A DNA stretch of 64,000 nt from Clostridium aquiflavi. Its GTDB lineage: Bacteria; Bacillota; Clostridia; Clostridiales; Clostridiaceae. The notes beneath the pieces were generated by a model. The model did no database searches. It had not been told where the DNA came from and worked only from the letters and a program-made list of their open reading frames with translations. The stretch's first letter is position 1. Each line of letters opens with the position of its first letter. Shown piece after piece: positions 1-8,809 of the stretch. Location of the stretch: positions 33,321 through 97,320 of the forward strand of contig NZ_JAVJAN010000009.1 of assembly GCF_031344075.1 (NCBI RefSeq), in the 5' to 3' direction. A program made the position numbers and the translations under genes.

Positions 1-785
1 TTTCTATATCCAACTGCTAAGTAATAATATAAAAGTGGATTTGTTTCAAATTGGTCAACTAATGGCAATAACATTTCTATTGCTTTTTCTGGCTTTTCAT
101 TTAAAAGCTCTATTGCTTTTTCATATTGACTTACATTGTTAATATCGTTGATTATTTGATCTATCTCTCCGCTCTTTACTCCGCCTTTATTTAGGTAGCT
201 ATTAATTTCTTCTTTAGCATTTATAAAGTCTCCATCATCTCTTAATATAAGTGCATTATACAAGTAAGGTTCTGGCATATTTTTAAACTTTATCTTTCCT
301 TCTTCAATATCTTGTAATAGTATTGATTTGAATTTAGAATCCTTTTCTCTCAAGGCTTCCCCTGTCAATAATAGATTTTTAAAAACCTCTTCTTCTCTAT
401 TATATATATATAATCCTTTTAATAATATATAAGCTTCTTCTAATCTTTCTTCTTTAATTCTATTAGCTATAAGACTTTTTATAGATTCTTCGGCATTAGC
501 AATATAAGTTAAAATAATTCCATAATCATCATTAAATCTTAATTTTTCATCACATGCAAAACATATAAACATTCCTTCAATAAAATAATATATAGGTAAG
601 TTCTTCATTTTTATTTCATCATTAACATTAGATGTTATATATTCTGAACTTATAGGCATATATAAATCTTTATTTTTAAATGTCACATATTCCGGAATAT
701 TTACAGTCTTTTTAAATCCCTCTATATCCATTTCTAAAAATAATATCTTACTTAATTTTTCCTTCAACATTGTTTTATAATCCAT
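1..785 (-). CDS. TPR-like repeat protein, 3' end cut by window edge
   Basis: Partial gene open at the left edge, with about 261 codons visible. The ATG at 783-785 follows an AGGTGG ribosome site. The first 100 residues are a non-repeated domain (MDYKTMLKEKLSKIL start, FIEGMFICFACDEK near residue 70). The rest is helical and reads like degenerate tetratricopeptide repeats: pairs of helices ending in YLYNALILRD and LLYYYLAVGYR. No signal peptide or membrane segment is seen. TPR proteins usually act as protein-protein scaffolds, and nothing here shows the partner. It follows the phosphoglucomutase gene but a terminator separates them, so it is probably its own unit. Confidence 0.6.
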   Translation of the reverse strand, partial: MDYKTMLKEKLSKILFLEMDIEGFKKTVNIPEYVTFKNKDLYMPISSEYITSNVNDEIKMKNLPIYYFIEGMFICFACDEKLRFNDDYGIILTYIANAEESIKSLIANRIKEERLEEAYILLKGLYIYNREEEVFKNLLLTGEALREKDSKFKSILLQDIEEGKIKFKNMPEPYLYNALILRDDGDFINAKEEINSYLNKGGVKSGEIDQIINDINNVSQYEKAIELLNEKPEKAIEMLLPLVDQFETNPLLYYYLAVGYR

Positions 786-829
786 TATGTTACACCACCT
801 AATTTTATCTTGATAGTATTTAAGAACAA

Positions 830-869
830 AAGCTGTCTCAAATGATTATTATATCACTTAAAACAGCTT
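830..869 (-). terminator. Terminator of phosphoglucomutase gene
   Basis: Inverted repeat AAGCTGT/ACAGCTT with an inner AAATGAT/ATCACTT stem, lying just past the pgcA stop. Read on the minus strand it ends in TTTTGTTCTT. Confidence 0.65.
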
Positions 870-884
870 ATTTGTAGAATTAAT

Positions 885-2612
885 TTAGTTTAATTTTTCA
901 TTAATTAATTTCATGACATTTTCTTTGAATTCTGATATTTGCTTTTCAGCATCAGTCAAGCTATTTCCCTTAATAGATAAATAAACTTTCATTTTGGGTT
1001 CAGTTCCTGACGGTCTCACTACAAAATAAGAATCATCTTCAAGTATAAATTTTAATACATTTGATTTTGGTAAATCAATTGCTACCTTACTTCCGTTTTC
1101 TACATCTTCATCCATACTTAATTTATAATCTAATTTTCTGACTACTTTTACATTATTAATTTCACTTACTTTACTATTTCTCATAGCATCTATACAAGAA
1201 GCTATTTTTTCTTGACCTTCTTTTCCTGCTAATTCTAAAGATACAAGAGTTTCTTTAAAGTATCCATATTTTTCATATAATTCTATTAAAGCATCATATA
1301 AACTCTTTCCATGTTCTTTATAATATAAACACATTTCACATATTAACATTGAAGCTATTACTGCATCTTTGTCACGAACAAAGTCTCCTGCAAGATATCC
1401 ATAACTTTCTTCAAATCCAAATAAGTAAGTATGTTCTCCTGATTCTTTAAATTCTCTTATCTTTTCTCCTATATATTTAAATCCAGTTAGTACATCTAAT
1501 ATTTCTATATTAAAATCATCAGCAATTGCTTTAGCACCTTCTGTAGTTACTATTGTCTTAATAACTACTCCATTTTCAGGTAACTTATTCGTTTCTTTTA
1601 ATGAACTTAACATATAATGAGTTAATAATAATCCAGTTTGGTTACCAGTTAAAACTTTGTATTCACCTTTGCTGTCTTTTACAACAACACCAATTCTATC
1701 ACAATCAGGATCTGTTCCAAATATGATATCTGGATTTGTGCTTTGTGCCATATTTAAAGCTAATTTAAATACATCTGGATTTTCTGGATTAGGATAAGAT
1801 GCTGTTGGAAAGTTTCCATCTGGAGCTTCTTGTTCTTTTACAACTTCTACATTTGTATATCCTAATTCTTTTAATACTCTTCTAACTGGAACATTGCCTG
1901 ATCCATGAATTGGAGTATATATAACATTTAAAGTATTAGCTTTTTCACTAACTAATTCTTTTCTAATAGTTAAAGATTTTACTTTTTCCATATAAACTTT
2001 ATCTAATTCTTCACCTACATATTCAAGTAAACCTTTTTCTAAAGCATCTTTTTCATCTATAATTTTAATTTGTGAAAAATCTTCAATTTGGTTAACACAA
2101 GTTATTATTTTGTTAGCTTTGTCATCTGTAACTTGTCCTCCAAATTCATCATAAACCTTATATCCATTATATTGTTTTGGATTATGTGAAGCGGTTACAA
2201 CTATTCCACCACTACATTTTAATTCTCTTGTAGCAAAAGATAACACTGGTGTTGGTCTTAAACTTTCATATAAGTATACTTTTACATTGTTAGCGCATAA
2301 TGTAAGTGCTGCTGCCTTAGCAAATTCCTTTGACATATTTCTAGAATCGTATGCAATTGCAACTGCTGGTTTGTTAAAGTTTTCATTTAAGTAATTAGCA
2401 AAACCTTGAGTGGCTTTTGAAACACTATATACATTCATTCTGTTGCTTCCTGCACCAATTACACCTCTTAATCCACCTGTACCAAACTCTAAATCTTTAT
2501 AAAATCTATCTTCTATTTCTTTTTCATCACATATAGCTTTTAATTCATTCTTTGTTTCTTCATTTATACTCTCAGAATTAAGCCATGAGTTATATTTTTC
2601 TTTATAATCCAT
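885..2612 (-). CDS. pgcA: Phosphoglucomutase (alpha-D-phosphohexomutase family)
   Basis: Interconverts glucose-1-phosphate and glucose-6-phosphate in the cytoplasm, feeding UDP-glucose and cell-envelope glycolipid synthesis. It is 575 residues, the usual size for the PgcA type. Visible motifs are GTGGLRG near residue 44-50, the phosphoserine loop TASHNPKQYNG (active Ser142), the metal loop DPDCDR at 301-306, the sugar loop GFEESYGYL, and the C-terminal phosphate site RPSGTEPKMKVYL. The ATG follows GGGAGGGAAC. It stands between tudS and its own terminator. A phosphomannomutase or phosphopentomutase role cannot be excluded from sequence, but the length and loops fit PgcA best. Confidence 0.93.
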   Translation of the reverse strand: MDYKEKYNSWLNSESINEETKNELKAICDEKEIEDRFYKDLEFGTGGLRGVIGAGSNRMNVYSVSKATQGFANYLNENFNKPAVAIAYDSRNMSKEFAKAAALTLCANNVKVYLYESLRPTPVLSFATRELKCSGGIVVTASHNPKQYNGYKVYDEFGGQVTDDKANKIITCVNQIEDFSQIKIIDEKDALEKGLLEYVGEELDKVYMEKVKSLTIRKELVSEKANTLNVIYTPIHGSGNVPVRRVLKELGYTNVEVVKEQEAPDGNFPTASYPNPENPDVFKLALNMAQSTNPDIIFGTDPDCDRIGVVVKDSKGEYKVLTGNQTGLLLTHYMLSSLKETNKLPENGVVIKTIVTTEGAKAIADDFNIEILDVLTGFKYIGEKIREFKESGEHTYLFGFEESYGYLAGDFVRDKDAVIASMLICEMCLYYKEHGKSLYDALIELYEKYGYFKETLVSLELAGKEGQEKIASCIDAMRNSKVSEINNVKVVRKLDYKLSMDEDVENGSKVAIDLPKSNVLKFILEDDSYFVVRPSGTEPKMKVYLSIKGNSLTDAEKQISEFKENVMKLINEKLN

Positions 2613-2778
2613 ATATGTTCCCTCCCATTTGTATAAATCATTTGTTAAACATTTATACTAACTTAACAAAATTTTACTTAATACTTCTATTATTATACAA
2701 TACTTATCCATAATAAAAAATAGTTTTTTTAATATTTTATAGTATTTAGTAATAAATTTTTCCAATTACTAACATTTC

Positions 2779-3504
2779 TTATTTTTCATGTTCATTCTTT
2801 ATAGTTTTAATTTCCTCTATTGTTAGCCCTGTAGCTTCTGATATTTCATCTATTTCAGTAAATCCCATAAGATCTTCTGCTAAAGATATTATTAGTCTTT
2901 TTACATTATCCTTAACTCGACTTGGCAAATCAGAAAATTCATCTAAACATTCTGTCAAATCCAATGACTCATCATAATCATCTTCCTCTAAGTTTAAAAA
3001 TTTTTTTCTTTTTAATTTGTTTTCAAAATATTCATTTAAATATATTAATTTTTCATTATTAGGTTCTATATCTTCTTCAGAAAATACTTCTATTCCTTCT
3101 TTTTGCAATAAGTATGCAGTAAGTCCCATTCCATCTATTTTGTTTCCTTGAAAGCTTCCATCATATACTTTATTAACACCACATGATGGACTTTTTTCTT
3201 TTAAAATAGCCTTTGTAGCATTCACTTCTTTAGCTATCTTTAATGTTTCATATGCACCTTTTACAAATTGATTTGTAACATCTAAACCATCTTTTGTAAT
3301 TGCTATTCCATGCCCTTCTAGTATATCCTGAGCAGAATTTTTTAATTCTACTGGAGTTCTAGGAGTACTTAATCCTCCAAGTTGTTCAGGACATACCAAA
3401 ATAGCTTTTCCTCTTCTAAATAACTCAACACACTTTTCATTTAAATTATTTTCCCCACTATATTTACAGTTAACTCCACATAAACATGCACTTATAATAT
3501 ACAT
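2779..3504 (-). CDS. DUF523/TudS-type Fe-S protein with C-terminal extension
   Basis: Residues 1-150 are the DUF523 domain: SACLCGVNCKYSG at the start, LVCPEQLGGLSTPR (Cys38) and KSPSCGVNK (Cys108). Members of this family studied biochemically (TudS) use a [4Fe-4S] cluster held by three such cysteines to remove sulfur from 2-thiouracil, and the same cysteines are present here. Residues 150-241 are an acidic, helical tail ending in an HTH-like stretch (ISEATGLTIEEIK), which is not part of the basic domain. The ATG follows GAGGTGAGTGC. No operon partner is clear. The thiouracil or thio-nucleobase role is inferred from the family only. Confidence 0.75.
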   Translation of the reverse strand: MYIISACLCGVNCKYSGENNLNEKCVELFRRGKAILVCPEQLGGLSTPRTPVELKNSAQDILEGHGIAITKDGLDVTNQFVKGAYETLKIAKEVNATKAILKEKSPSCGVNKVYDGSFQGNKIDGMGLTAYLLQKEGIEVFSEEDIEPNNEKLIYLNEYFENKLKRKKFLNLEEDDYDESLDLTECLDEFSDLPSRVKDNVKRLIISLAEDLMGFTEIDEISEATGLTIEEIKTIKNEHEK

Positions 3505-3549
3505 GCACTCACCTCAAAATTTCTTCATATTTATTTCTTATTCTACCCT

Positions 3550-3873
3550 ATTTTAAATATGTTGATCTTTTGTTATAAAGGCGAAGTGGCATTGAAATTT
3601 ACTTTTCTAGAACTCTTAAGTAAGAGTCAAAATTTTATATTTTGCTACTCTTACTTACTCAGCGAATGTACTTGAGTTGAGTTTCCTTTTAGCCTTACAA
3701 TTAATTGCTTGTCAAAAGTAAGTGTCCAAATTTCATATTTGAAAACACGAACTTTCACACAGTACAATGTTTCATTGGGAGCATGCATTAATTGGACTAA
3801 TCTTTATTTTAGAGTTCTTAAAACAAATTTCTCTGTCCACGAGCTTTATACAAAAGATCAATATTTCAAAACA
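3550..3873. repeat. Intergenic element with long imperfect terminal inverted repeats
   Basis: The left arm (3550-3617) and right arm (3809-3873) are imperfect reverse complements. Both carry TTTTAAATAT or TTTTGAAATAT, then TTGATCTTTTGT, ATAAAG, GTGG, AAATTT and AGAACTCT. A nested hairpin (GTAAGAGT.. / ..ACTCTTAC) lies at about 3617-3659. It fills the gap between the DUF523 gene and mutS2 and stops 5 bases before the mutS2 stop codon. No credible gene lies inside. It shares its core (TTTTAAATATG, TTGAT, AAGTGGCATTG) with copies at 8625, 15468, 15640, 57572 and 63863. Confidence 0.7.
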
Positions 3874-3878
3874 TCACA

Positions 3879-6236
3879 TTATTTTAGTTCGACTATTGTT
3901 GCACCATCTCCACCTTCACCATATCCACCTAATCTATAATTTTTAACATGTATATGTCTCTTAAGCATGTCATTTATTGCTTTTCTAAGAATTCCAGTAC
4001 CTTTTCCATGAACTATTGTTACTTCTCCAAGATTGCCCATATAAGCATCGTCTAAATACTTATCTACTCTATAACAAGCTTCTTCTGCATCTAACCCTCT
4101 TAAATCTATACGATTTTCAACTTTACTTAAATTTAATTTTAATTCTCTCTTTTTCTTTACCTTTTCAACTTTAGATTGTTTAGTTTTTCTAAGATCCTTT
4201 AACTTAACTGAAATTTTCATAATCCCAGCTTCAACTTGTACTTCCCCTTTATTATCAGGCATAGAAATCACTATCACATTTTGATTGAAAGATGGCAAAA
4301 ACGCTTCCATACCTAATGTTACTTTTTCAAGTACTTCACCATCATTTTCTTTCATTTTATATAAATTCTTTTCTTTTTCTTCTAAACTATCTTTAAGTTT
4401 TTTACGTTCTTCTTCTAGTCTTTGTCTTCCACCACTTGAAATACCAAGTTTTTCAAGTTCTCTCATAGCTTTTAATATATCATCTGCTTCGTCTTTTGCA
4501 TTAGATACTATCTTTTTAGCCTCTTCTCTTGCTTCCATATAAGCCTTATCTTTAACTTTTTCAAGTCTTTCAAGCTTTTGTTCATATTTATTCTTTAATT
4601 CTTCCGCTTGATCTTTAATGACTTTTGCATCTCTTGCATCTTTTTTAGCTATAATACTCTTTTCTTGAAGATTTCTTATTAAGCCTTCAAACTCTAAATT
4701 TTCTTTAGACATATAATTTTTTGCACAATCTATAACTTCTTTTCCAAGTCCTATTCTTATAGAAATCTCAAATGCATTGGATTTTCCTGGAACTCCAATT
4801 AACAATCTATATGTAGGTCTTAATGTATTAATATCAAACTCTACAGATGCATTTTCAACTCTCTCTTTATTTAATGCATATGCCTTTAATTCACTATAGT
4901 GAGTTGTTGCTATTAATTTTGCACCTTTACTACTTAAATTTTCTATAATAGCTATTGCAAGTGCTGCACCTTCTGCTGGATCAGTTCCTCCACCTAATTC
5001 ATCAAATAGAATAAGTGATTGTCTATTATCATATTCCATGATATTTACTATATTAGTTAAATGAGATGAGAAAGTTGATAAACTCTGCTCAATACTTTGC
5101 TCATCTCCTATATCAGCAAATACTTCCTTAAAGAATGATACTGATGAATTAGAACTTGCAGGTATAAGCAGTCCACTCAATGCCATTATATGAAGCAATC
5201 CCACTGTTTTTAATGTAACAGTTTTACCACCTGTATTAGGTCCAGTTATCATCAAAGTGTCAAATTCATCACCTAAATTTACATCTAAAGGTACAACTTT
5301 ATCTTTTTCAATTAAAGGATGTCTACCAGACATTATGTTGAATATTCCGTCATCTCTTACCATAGGTTTTATTGCATTTAATTCACATGCATATTTACCC
5401 TTTGAAAAAATAAAATCTAAATTAGTAAGTATTTTAAAATTACTCTCGCAGTGTTCTGCATTCATTTTTACTTTTAATGACAATGCTGAAAGTATCCTAT
5501 CTATTTCAGCCTTTTCTTTTAACATAAGTTCTTTTATTTCATTATTTAAATTAACTAACCCCATAGGTTCTATAAAAAGAGTAGCTCCTGTTGAACTTTG
5601 ATCATGTACAAGCCCTGGCACTGAACCCTTATATTCAGCCTTTACTGGAATTACATATCTATCACCTCTTATTGTATATAAAGAGTCTTGTAAATACTTT
5701 GAATTACTTCTAACTATTGAATTTATTTTTTCTCTTACTGAAGAATTCTTTTCTTTTAAACTTCTTCTTATATTATATAAAGTAGTGCTAGCATTATCAC
5801 TAACTTCATCTTCTGATAAAATAGATCTCTCAATTTCTTTTTCCAAGTCATTAATAGGTGCTAATATATACGCTAAATCTTCTAACTTAGGAAAAGATAC
5901 TTCTTGTTCTTCTCTTTTAAAAAATTCCTGCATTCTTCTAGTTGCTGTAAGCATTCCTAATACCTTTAATAATTGTTCTGGCGTTAATGTACCTCCTTTT
6001 TTCGCTCTTTGAAGTATATCTCCTATATCACAAAGACCTTCTATTGGAGGATTACCCTTCTTCATTAATATTTCAAGTGCCTCATTAGATTCTTCTAATC
6101 CATTGTTTATTTCATATGTATTGTCATAAGGTACAAGTTCATCTACTAATTTCTTAGCAGAACTGCTATATGCATACTTTTTAAGTATTTCCTTTACTTT
6201 ATTAAATTCTAAAACTCTTAAAGATCTCTTGTTCAT
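3879..6236 (-). CDS. mutS2: MutS2 / ribosome-collision ATPase with Smr domain
   Basis: 785 residues, typical of MutS2. The order is an N-terminal core and lever (1-300), ATPase with Walker A GPNTGGKT (332-339) and Walker B LILFDELGGGTDPAEG (around 408-422), a long charged coiled coil (about 510-630), and a C-terminal Smr nuclease domain with DLRGLDAEEA and VHGKGTGILRKAI. It lacks the mismatch-recognition domain of MutS. Family work links MutS2 to suppression of recombination and, in Bacillus, to splitting collided ribosomes. The ATG follows AGAGGGGAAC and lies 13 bases after the U32 gene stop, so the two are co-transcribed. Confidence 0.93.
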   Translation of the reverse strand: MNKRSLRVLEFNKVKEILKKYAYSSSAKKLVDELVPYDNTYEINNGLEESNEALEILMKKGNPPIEGLCDIGDILQRAKKGGTLTPEQLLKVLGMLTATRRMQEFFKREEQEVSFPKLEDLAYILAPINDLEKEIERSILSEDEVSDNASTTLYNIRRSLKEKNSSVREKINSIVRSNSKYLQDSLYTIRGDRYVIPVKAEYKGSVPGLVHDQSSTGATLFIEPMGLVNLNNEIKELMLKEKAEIDRILSALSLKVKMNAEHCESNFKILTNLDFIFSKGKYACELNAIKPMVRDDGIFNIMSGRHPLIEKDKVVPLDVNLGDEFDTLMITGPNTGGKTVTLKTVGLLHIMALSGLLIPASSNSSVSFFKEVFADIGDEQSIEQSLSTFSSHLTNIVNIMEYDNRQSLILFDELGGGTDPAEGAALAIAIIENLSSKGAKLIATTHYSELKAYALNKERVENASVEFDINTLRPTYRLLIGVPGKSNAFEISIRIGLGKEVIDCAKNYMSKENLEFEGLIRNLQEKSIIAKKDARDAKVIKDQAEELKNKYEQKLERLEKVKDKAYMEAREEAKKIVSNAKDEADDILKAMRELEKLGISSGGRQRLEEERKKLKDSLEEKEKNLYKMKENDGEVLEKVTLGMEAFLPSFNQNVIVISMPDNKGEVQVEAGIMKISVKLKDLRKTKQSKVEKVKKKRELKLNLSKVENRIDLRGLDAEEACYRVDKYLDDAYMGNLGEVTIVHGKGTGILRKAINDMLKRHIHVKNYRLGGYGEGGDGATIVELK

Positions 6237-6249
6237 TTATAGTTCCCCT

Positions 6250-8595
6250 CTATTCTACACCACGTTTATAATGACCTTTAGTATAGATTCTATTTTCACT
6301 TTTTTTAAGTTTTTTCACTTCTTCTAATATCACTTTAACTTCATTATAAGTTTCATCTTTAAAGTCAAATCTAAACGTAGATATATTAAATGTTTTTAAC
6401 TCTTCAATTTCTTCTATTAAATTTAAAGAAAGTGAATTTAATATATGACTTCTACAGCTATTATCACCTAATACTTTAAATGTTTCATTTTTTCTATCTA
6501 CTAATGTGAATTCATCTCTCATACAAACTCCATTACACTCTTTAGAAGTAGATTTATTTCCAAATGTACTTCCTATTGGACAGTACTCACTAACCATTAA
6601 TTCTGTTTTTCCATAAACACCAACTGCAACATTATAATTAACACTTTTCATTATTTCTTTAATTTCTTTTCTGTTTAATTCTAAGCTTAATGTTGGAATC
6701 TCAATATCTTTCCTATAAAAATCTAAAGCTTCTTTATTAAACAGATTTAATTTATAATCACCTATTATAAATAATTTATCTTTATATAAATTAAGTATTC
6801 CTACATTTGAAGTTATTAATCCTTTTATATATGGAATAACTTCATCTATTTGTTTAACTACATTTTTAAATTCTTCTTTTATTATATTAGGAGTCATAAA
6901 ATATAAGTTTTTATTTTCTACATTTTTAAAATCACTTATATTTAACGCACCTTTATGCTTAGTATAAGATATATCTAATGCTATGTTTTTAACAGTATGA
7001 TCTTCTAATAATGCTTTCAATTGTTCTTTATTTATACAACTATAAATATAACCTAAACGTTCGCCTGATTTCAAGTTTTCACCTAAAGTATCAGCCTTAA
7101 ATCTTTTACGCCTATAAGAAGAAGCTTCTTCTTTTAATATTTTTTCAAATAATTCTCTTCTTAAGTTATTTAAAGAAGCTATTCTTATAAATCCGTCTTC
7201 AAAAGCATTAAATAATACTTTTTCGAACTTATATGGTATTTCTCCAGATTTCATTAAACATTCTTCTACTCTTTTTATATCTAATGGTGACTTCTCTGCT
7301 ACTTCAACTGTATCGCCTAAAGCTTCATATTCTTTTCCATTGAATTTAGTTTTTAATTTTAAAGGTAAACCAACTCTAAATTCTAATTCACCTTGTAATA
7401 ATACTTTTCTTTTATATGGTTTTACATAGTCCTTTAATTCATCATATAACTTTTTATCAGACATTCTGTATATTAAATCACCTTTTTTATAACCACTAGG
7501 TATTAATTTAACTTTATCCCCTTTAAGTGCTTCCTTTACTTCTTTGCCATTAAGTAATATTTTACCTAATACAAATCCGTCATTCCTATATCTTATTCCG
7601 TCTCCAATGCTTATATTTCCATCTAATATAATTTCATTTTTATCAACAGCCTTACCTATAGGAATACCAGTATTTTTAGGAAAATTATAACTCATCATAT
7701 CTTTTCCTGTATTTTTATAAAGATATGCTTTAGAAAATCCTTCTCTATTAAATAACTGAGCTAATTGAATTCTTCCCTTTTTTAAATCAAATTTTTGTTT
7801 ACAAGTTACTCTATCAATTGCTTTTCTATAAGTATCTACAACTCCTGATACATACTCAGGTCTCTTCATTCTTCCTTCTACTTTTAAAGATGATGTTCCA
7901 CTTTTTATTAATTCTTCTACATCATCAATTAAGCACATATCTTTTGGGCTAAGTAAATATGCCTTTTTAGGTGAAGTATTTTCTCCTTGTATTGTATATT
8001 CCATTCTACAAGGTTGAGCACATCTTCCCCTATTGCCACTTCTTCCTCCTATCATAGAACTCATTAAGCATTGTCCTGAATAGCATACACAAAGTGCTCC
8101 ATGTACAAATATCTCTGTTTCTATACCTAAATCCTTTGATATATACTTAATTTCATTCAAAGAAAGCTCTCGAGATAAAACTATTCTAGACAATCCCTTT
8201 TCTGTAAAATACATTGCACCTTCACCATTATGTACTGTCATTTGAGTTGATGCATGTAATTCAAAATCTGTATATGTTTTTTGTATTAAATTAATAAGTC
8301 CCGTGTCTTGTATAATTAAAGCATCTACCCCTATATCATAAAGATATCCTGCATATTTTAAAGCTTCTTTTATTTCATTTTCTTTTAATAAGGTATTTAT
8401 AGTTACATATACCCGAGCTCCATAACCATGTGCATAATCTACAGCTTTCATCATCATTTCATTATCAAAATTTGATGCATATGCCCTTGCAGAAAATTTA
8501 TTTCCTCCTAAATAAATAGCATCAGCGCCTCTATTTATAGCCGCTATTAAACTTTCCATACTACCTGCTGGTGCTAACAGTTCTATTTTTTTCAT
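6250..8595 (-). CDS. U32 peptidase-family protein (RlhA/TrhP-like), long form with DUF3656
   Basis: 781 residues, starting KKIELLAPAGSMESLIAAI as in U32 proteins. The cysteine cluster GALCVCYSGQC..GRCAQPCR (Cys169, 171, 176, 192, 196) is the hallmark. E. coli members of this family (RlhA, TrhP) hydroxylate cytidine or uridine in 23S rRNA or tRNA, probably with an Fe-S cluster, rather than acting as proteases. The C-terminal half (about 390-780) matches the long DUF3656-containing form, with a further CPIGSTFGNK..CNGVC motif near 680. The ATG follows TAGGAGGAAATTA. It is first in an operon with mutS2. Exact RNA target not determinable here. Confidence 0.85.
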   Translation of the reverse strand: MKKIELLAPAGSMESLIAAINRGADAIYLGGNKFSARAYASNFDNEMMMKAVDYAHGYGARVYVTINTLLKENEIKEALKYAGYLYDIGVDALIIQDTGLINLIQKTYTDFELHASTQMTVHNGEGAMYFTEKGLSRIVLSRELSLNEIKYISKDLGIETEIFVHGALCVCYSGQCLMSSMIGGRSGNRGRCAQPCRMEYTIQGENTSPKKAYLLSPKDMCLIDDVEELIKSGTSSLKVEGRMKRPEYVSGVVDTYRKAIDRVTCKQKFDLKKGRIQLAQLFNREGFSKAYLYKNTGKDMMSYNFPKNTGIPIGKAVDKNEIILDGNISIGDGIRYRNDGFVLGKILLNGKEVKEALKGDKVKLIPSGYKKGDLIYRMSDKKLYDELKDYVKPYKRKVLLQGELEFRVGLPLKLKTKFNGKEYEALGDTVEVAEKSPLDIKRVEECLMKSGEIPYKFEKVLFNAFEDGFIRIASLNNLRRELFEKILKEEASSYRRKRFKADTLGENLKSGERLGYIYSCINKEQLKALLEDHTVKNIALDISYTKHKGALNISDFKNVENKNLYFMTPNIIKEEFKNVVKQIDEVIPYIKGLITSNVGILNLYKDKLFIIGDYKLNLFNKEALDFYRKDIEIPTLSLELNRKEIKEIMKSVNYNVAVGVYGKTELMVSEYCPIGSTFGNKSTSKECNGVCMRDEFTLVDRKNETFKVLGDNSCRSHILNSLSLNLIEEIEELKTFNISTFRFDFKDETYNEVKVILEEVKKLKKSENRIYTKGHYKRGVE

Positions 8596-8624
8596 TAATT
8601 TCCTCCTAAGTATTTATACTTATC

Positions 8625-8690
8625 TTTGTTTTAAATTAATATTAATATTTTAGTATAAAGGCGTAGTGACATTGAAATTCGCTTATACGA
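8625..8690. repeat. Fragment of dispersed repeat family (left arm)
   Basis: Reads TTTTAAATTAATATTAATA then GTATAAAGGCGTAGTGACATTGAAATT, closely matching the left arm of the element at 3550. A short inner pairing GTATAA..CGC../..GCTTATAC is possible. It lies between the U32 start and the zapA-like terminator. Confidence 0.55.
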
Positions 8691-8749
8691 CAATATGAAT
8701 ACTATCTTAAAAACAAAACATCATACTTTTATTATTCTTAAAAACCTTT

Positions 8750-8778
8750 AAAAACTGCTATTAAAAATAGCAGTTTTT
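8750..8778 (-). terminator. Terminator of the ZapA coiled-coil gene
   Basis: Perfect 13-bp stem AAAAACTGCTATT/AATAGCAGTTTTT with a 3-base loop, 31 bases past the stop at 8810. The A/T runs on both sides make it work in either direction. Confidence 0.85.
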
Positions 8779-8809
8779 AAAAAATTATTATAATTCTATT
8801 AATATTATC

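Noticed and set aside
3709..3939. 76-codon plus-strand ORF
   Set aside because: It crosses the repeat element and the reversed 3' end of mutS2, has no ribosome site and reads as low-complexity proline/serine at the end.
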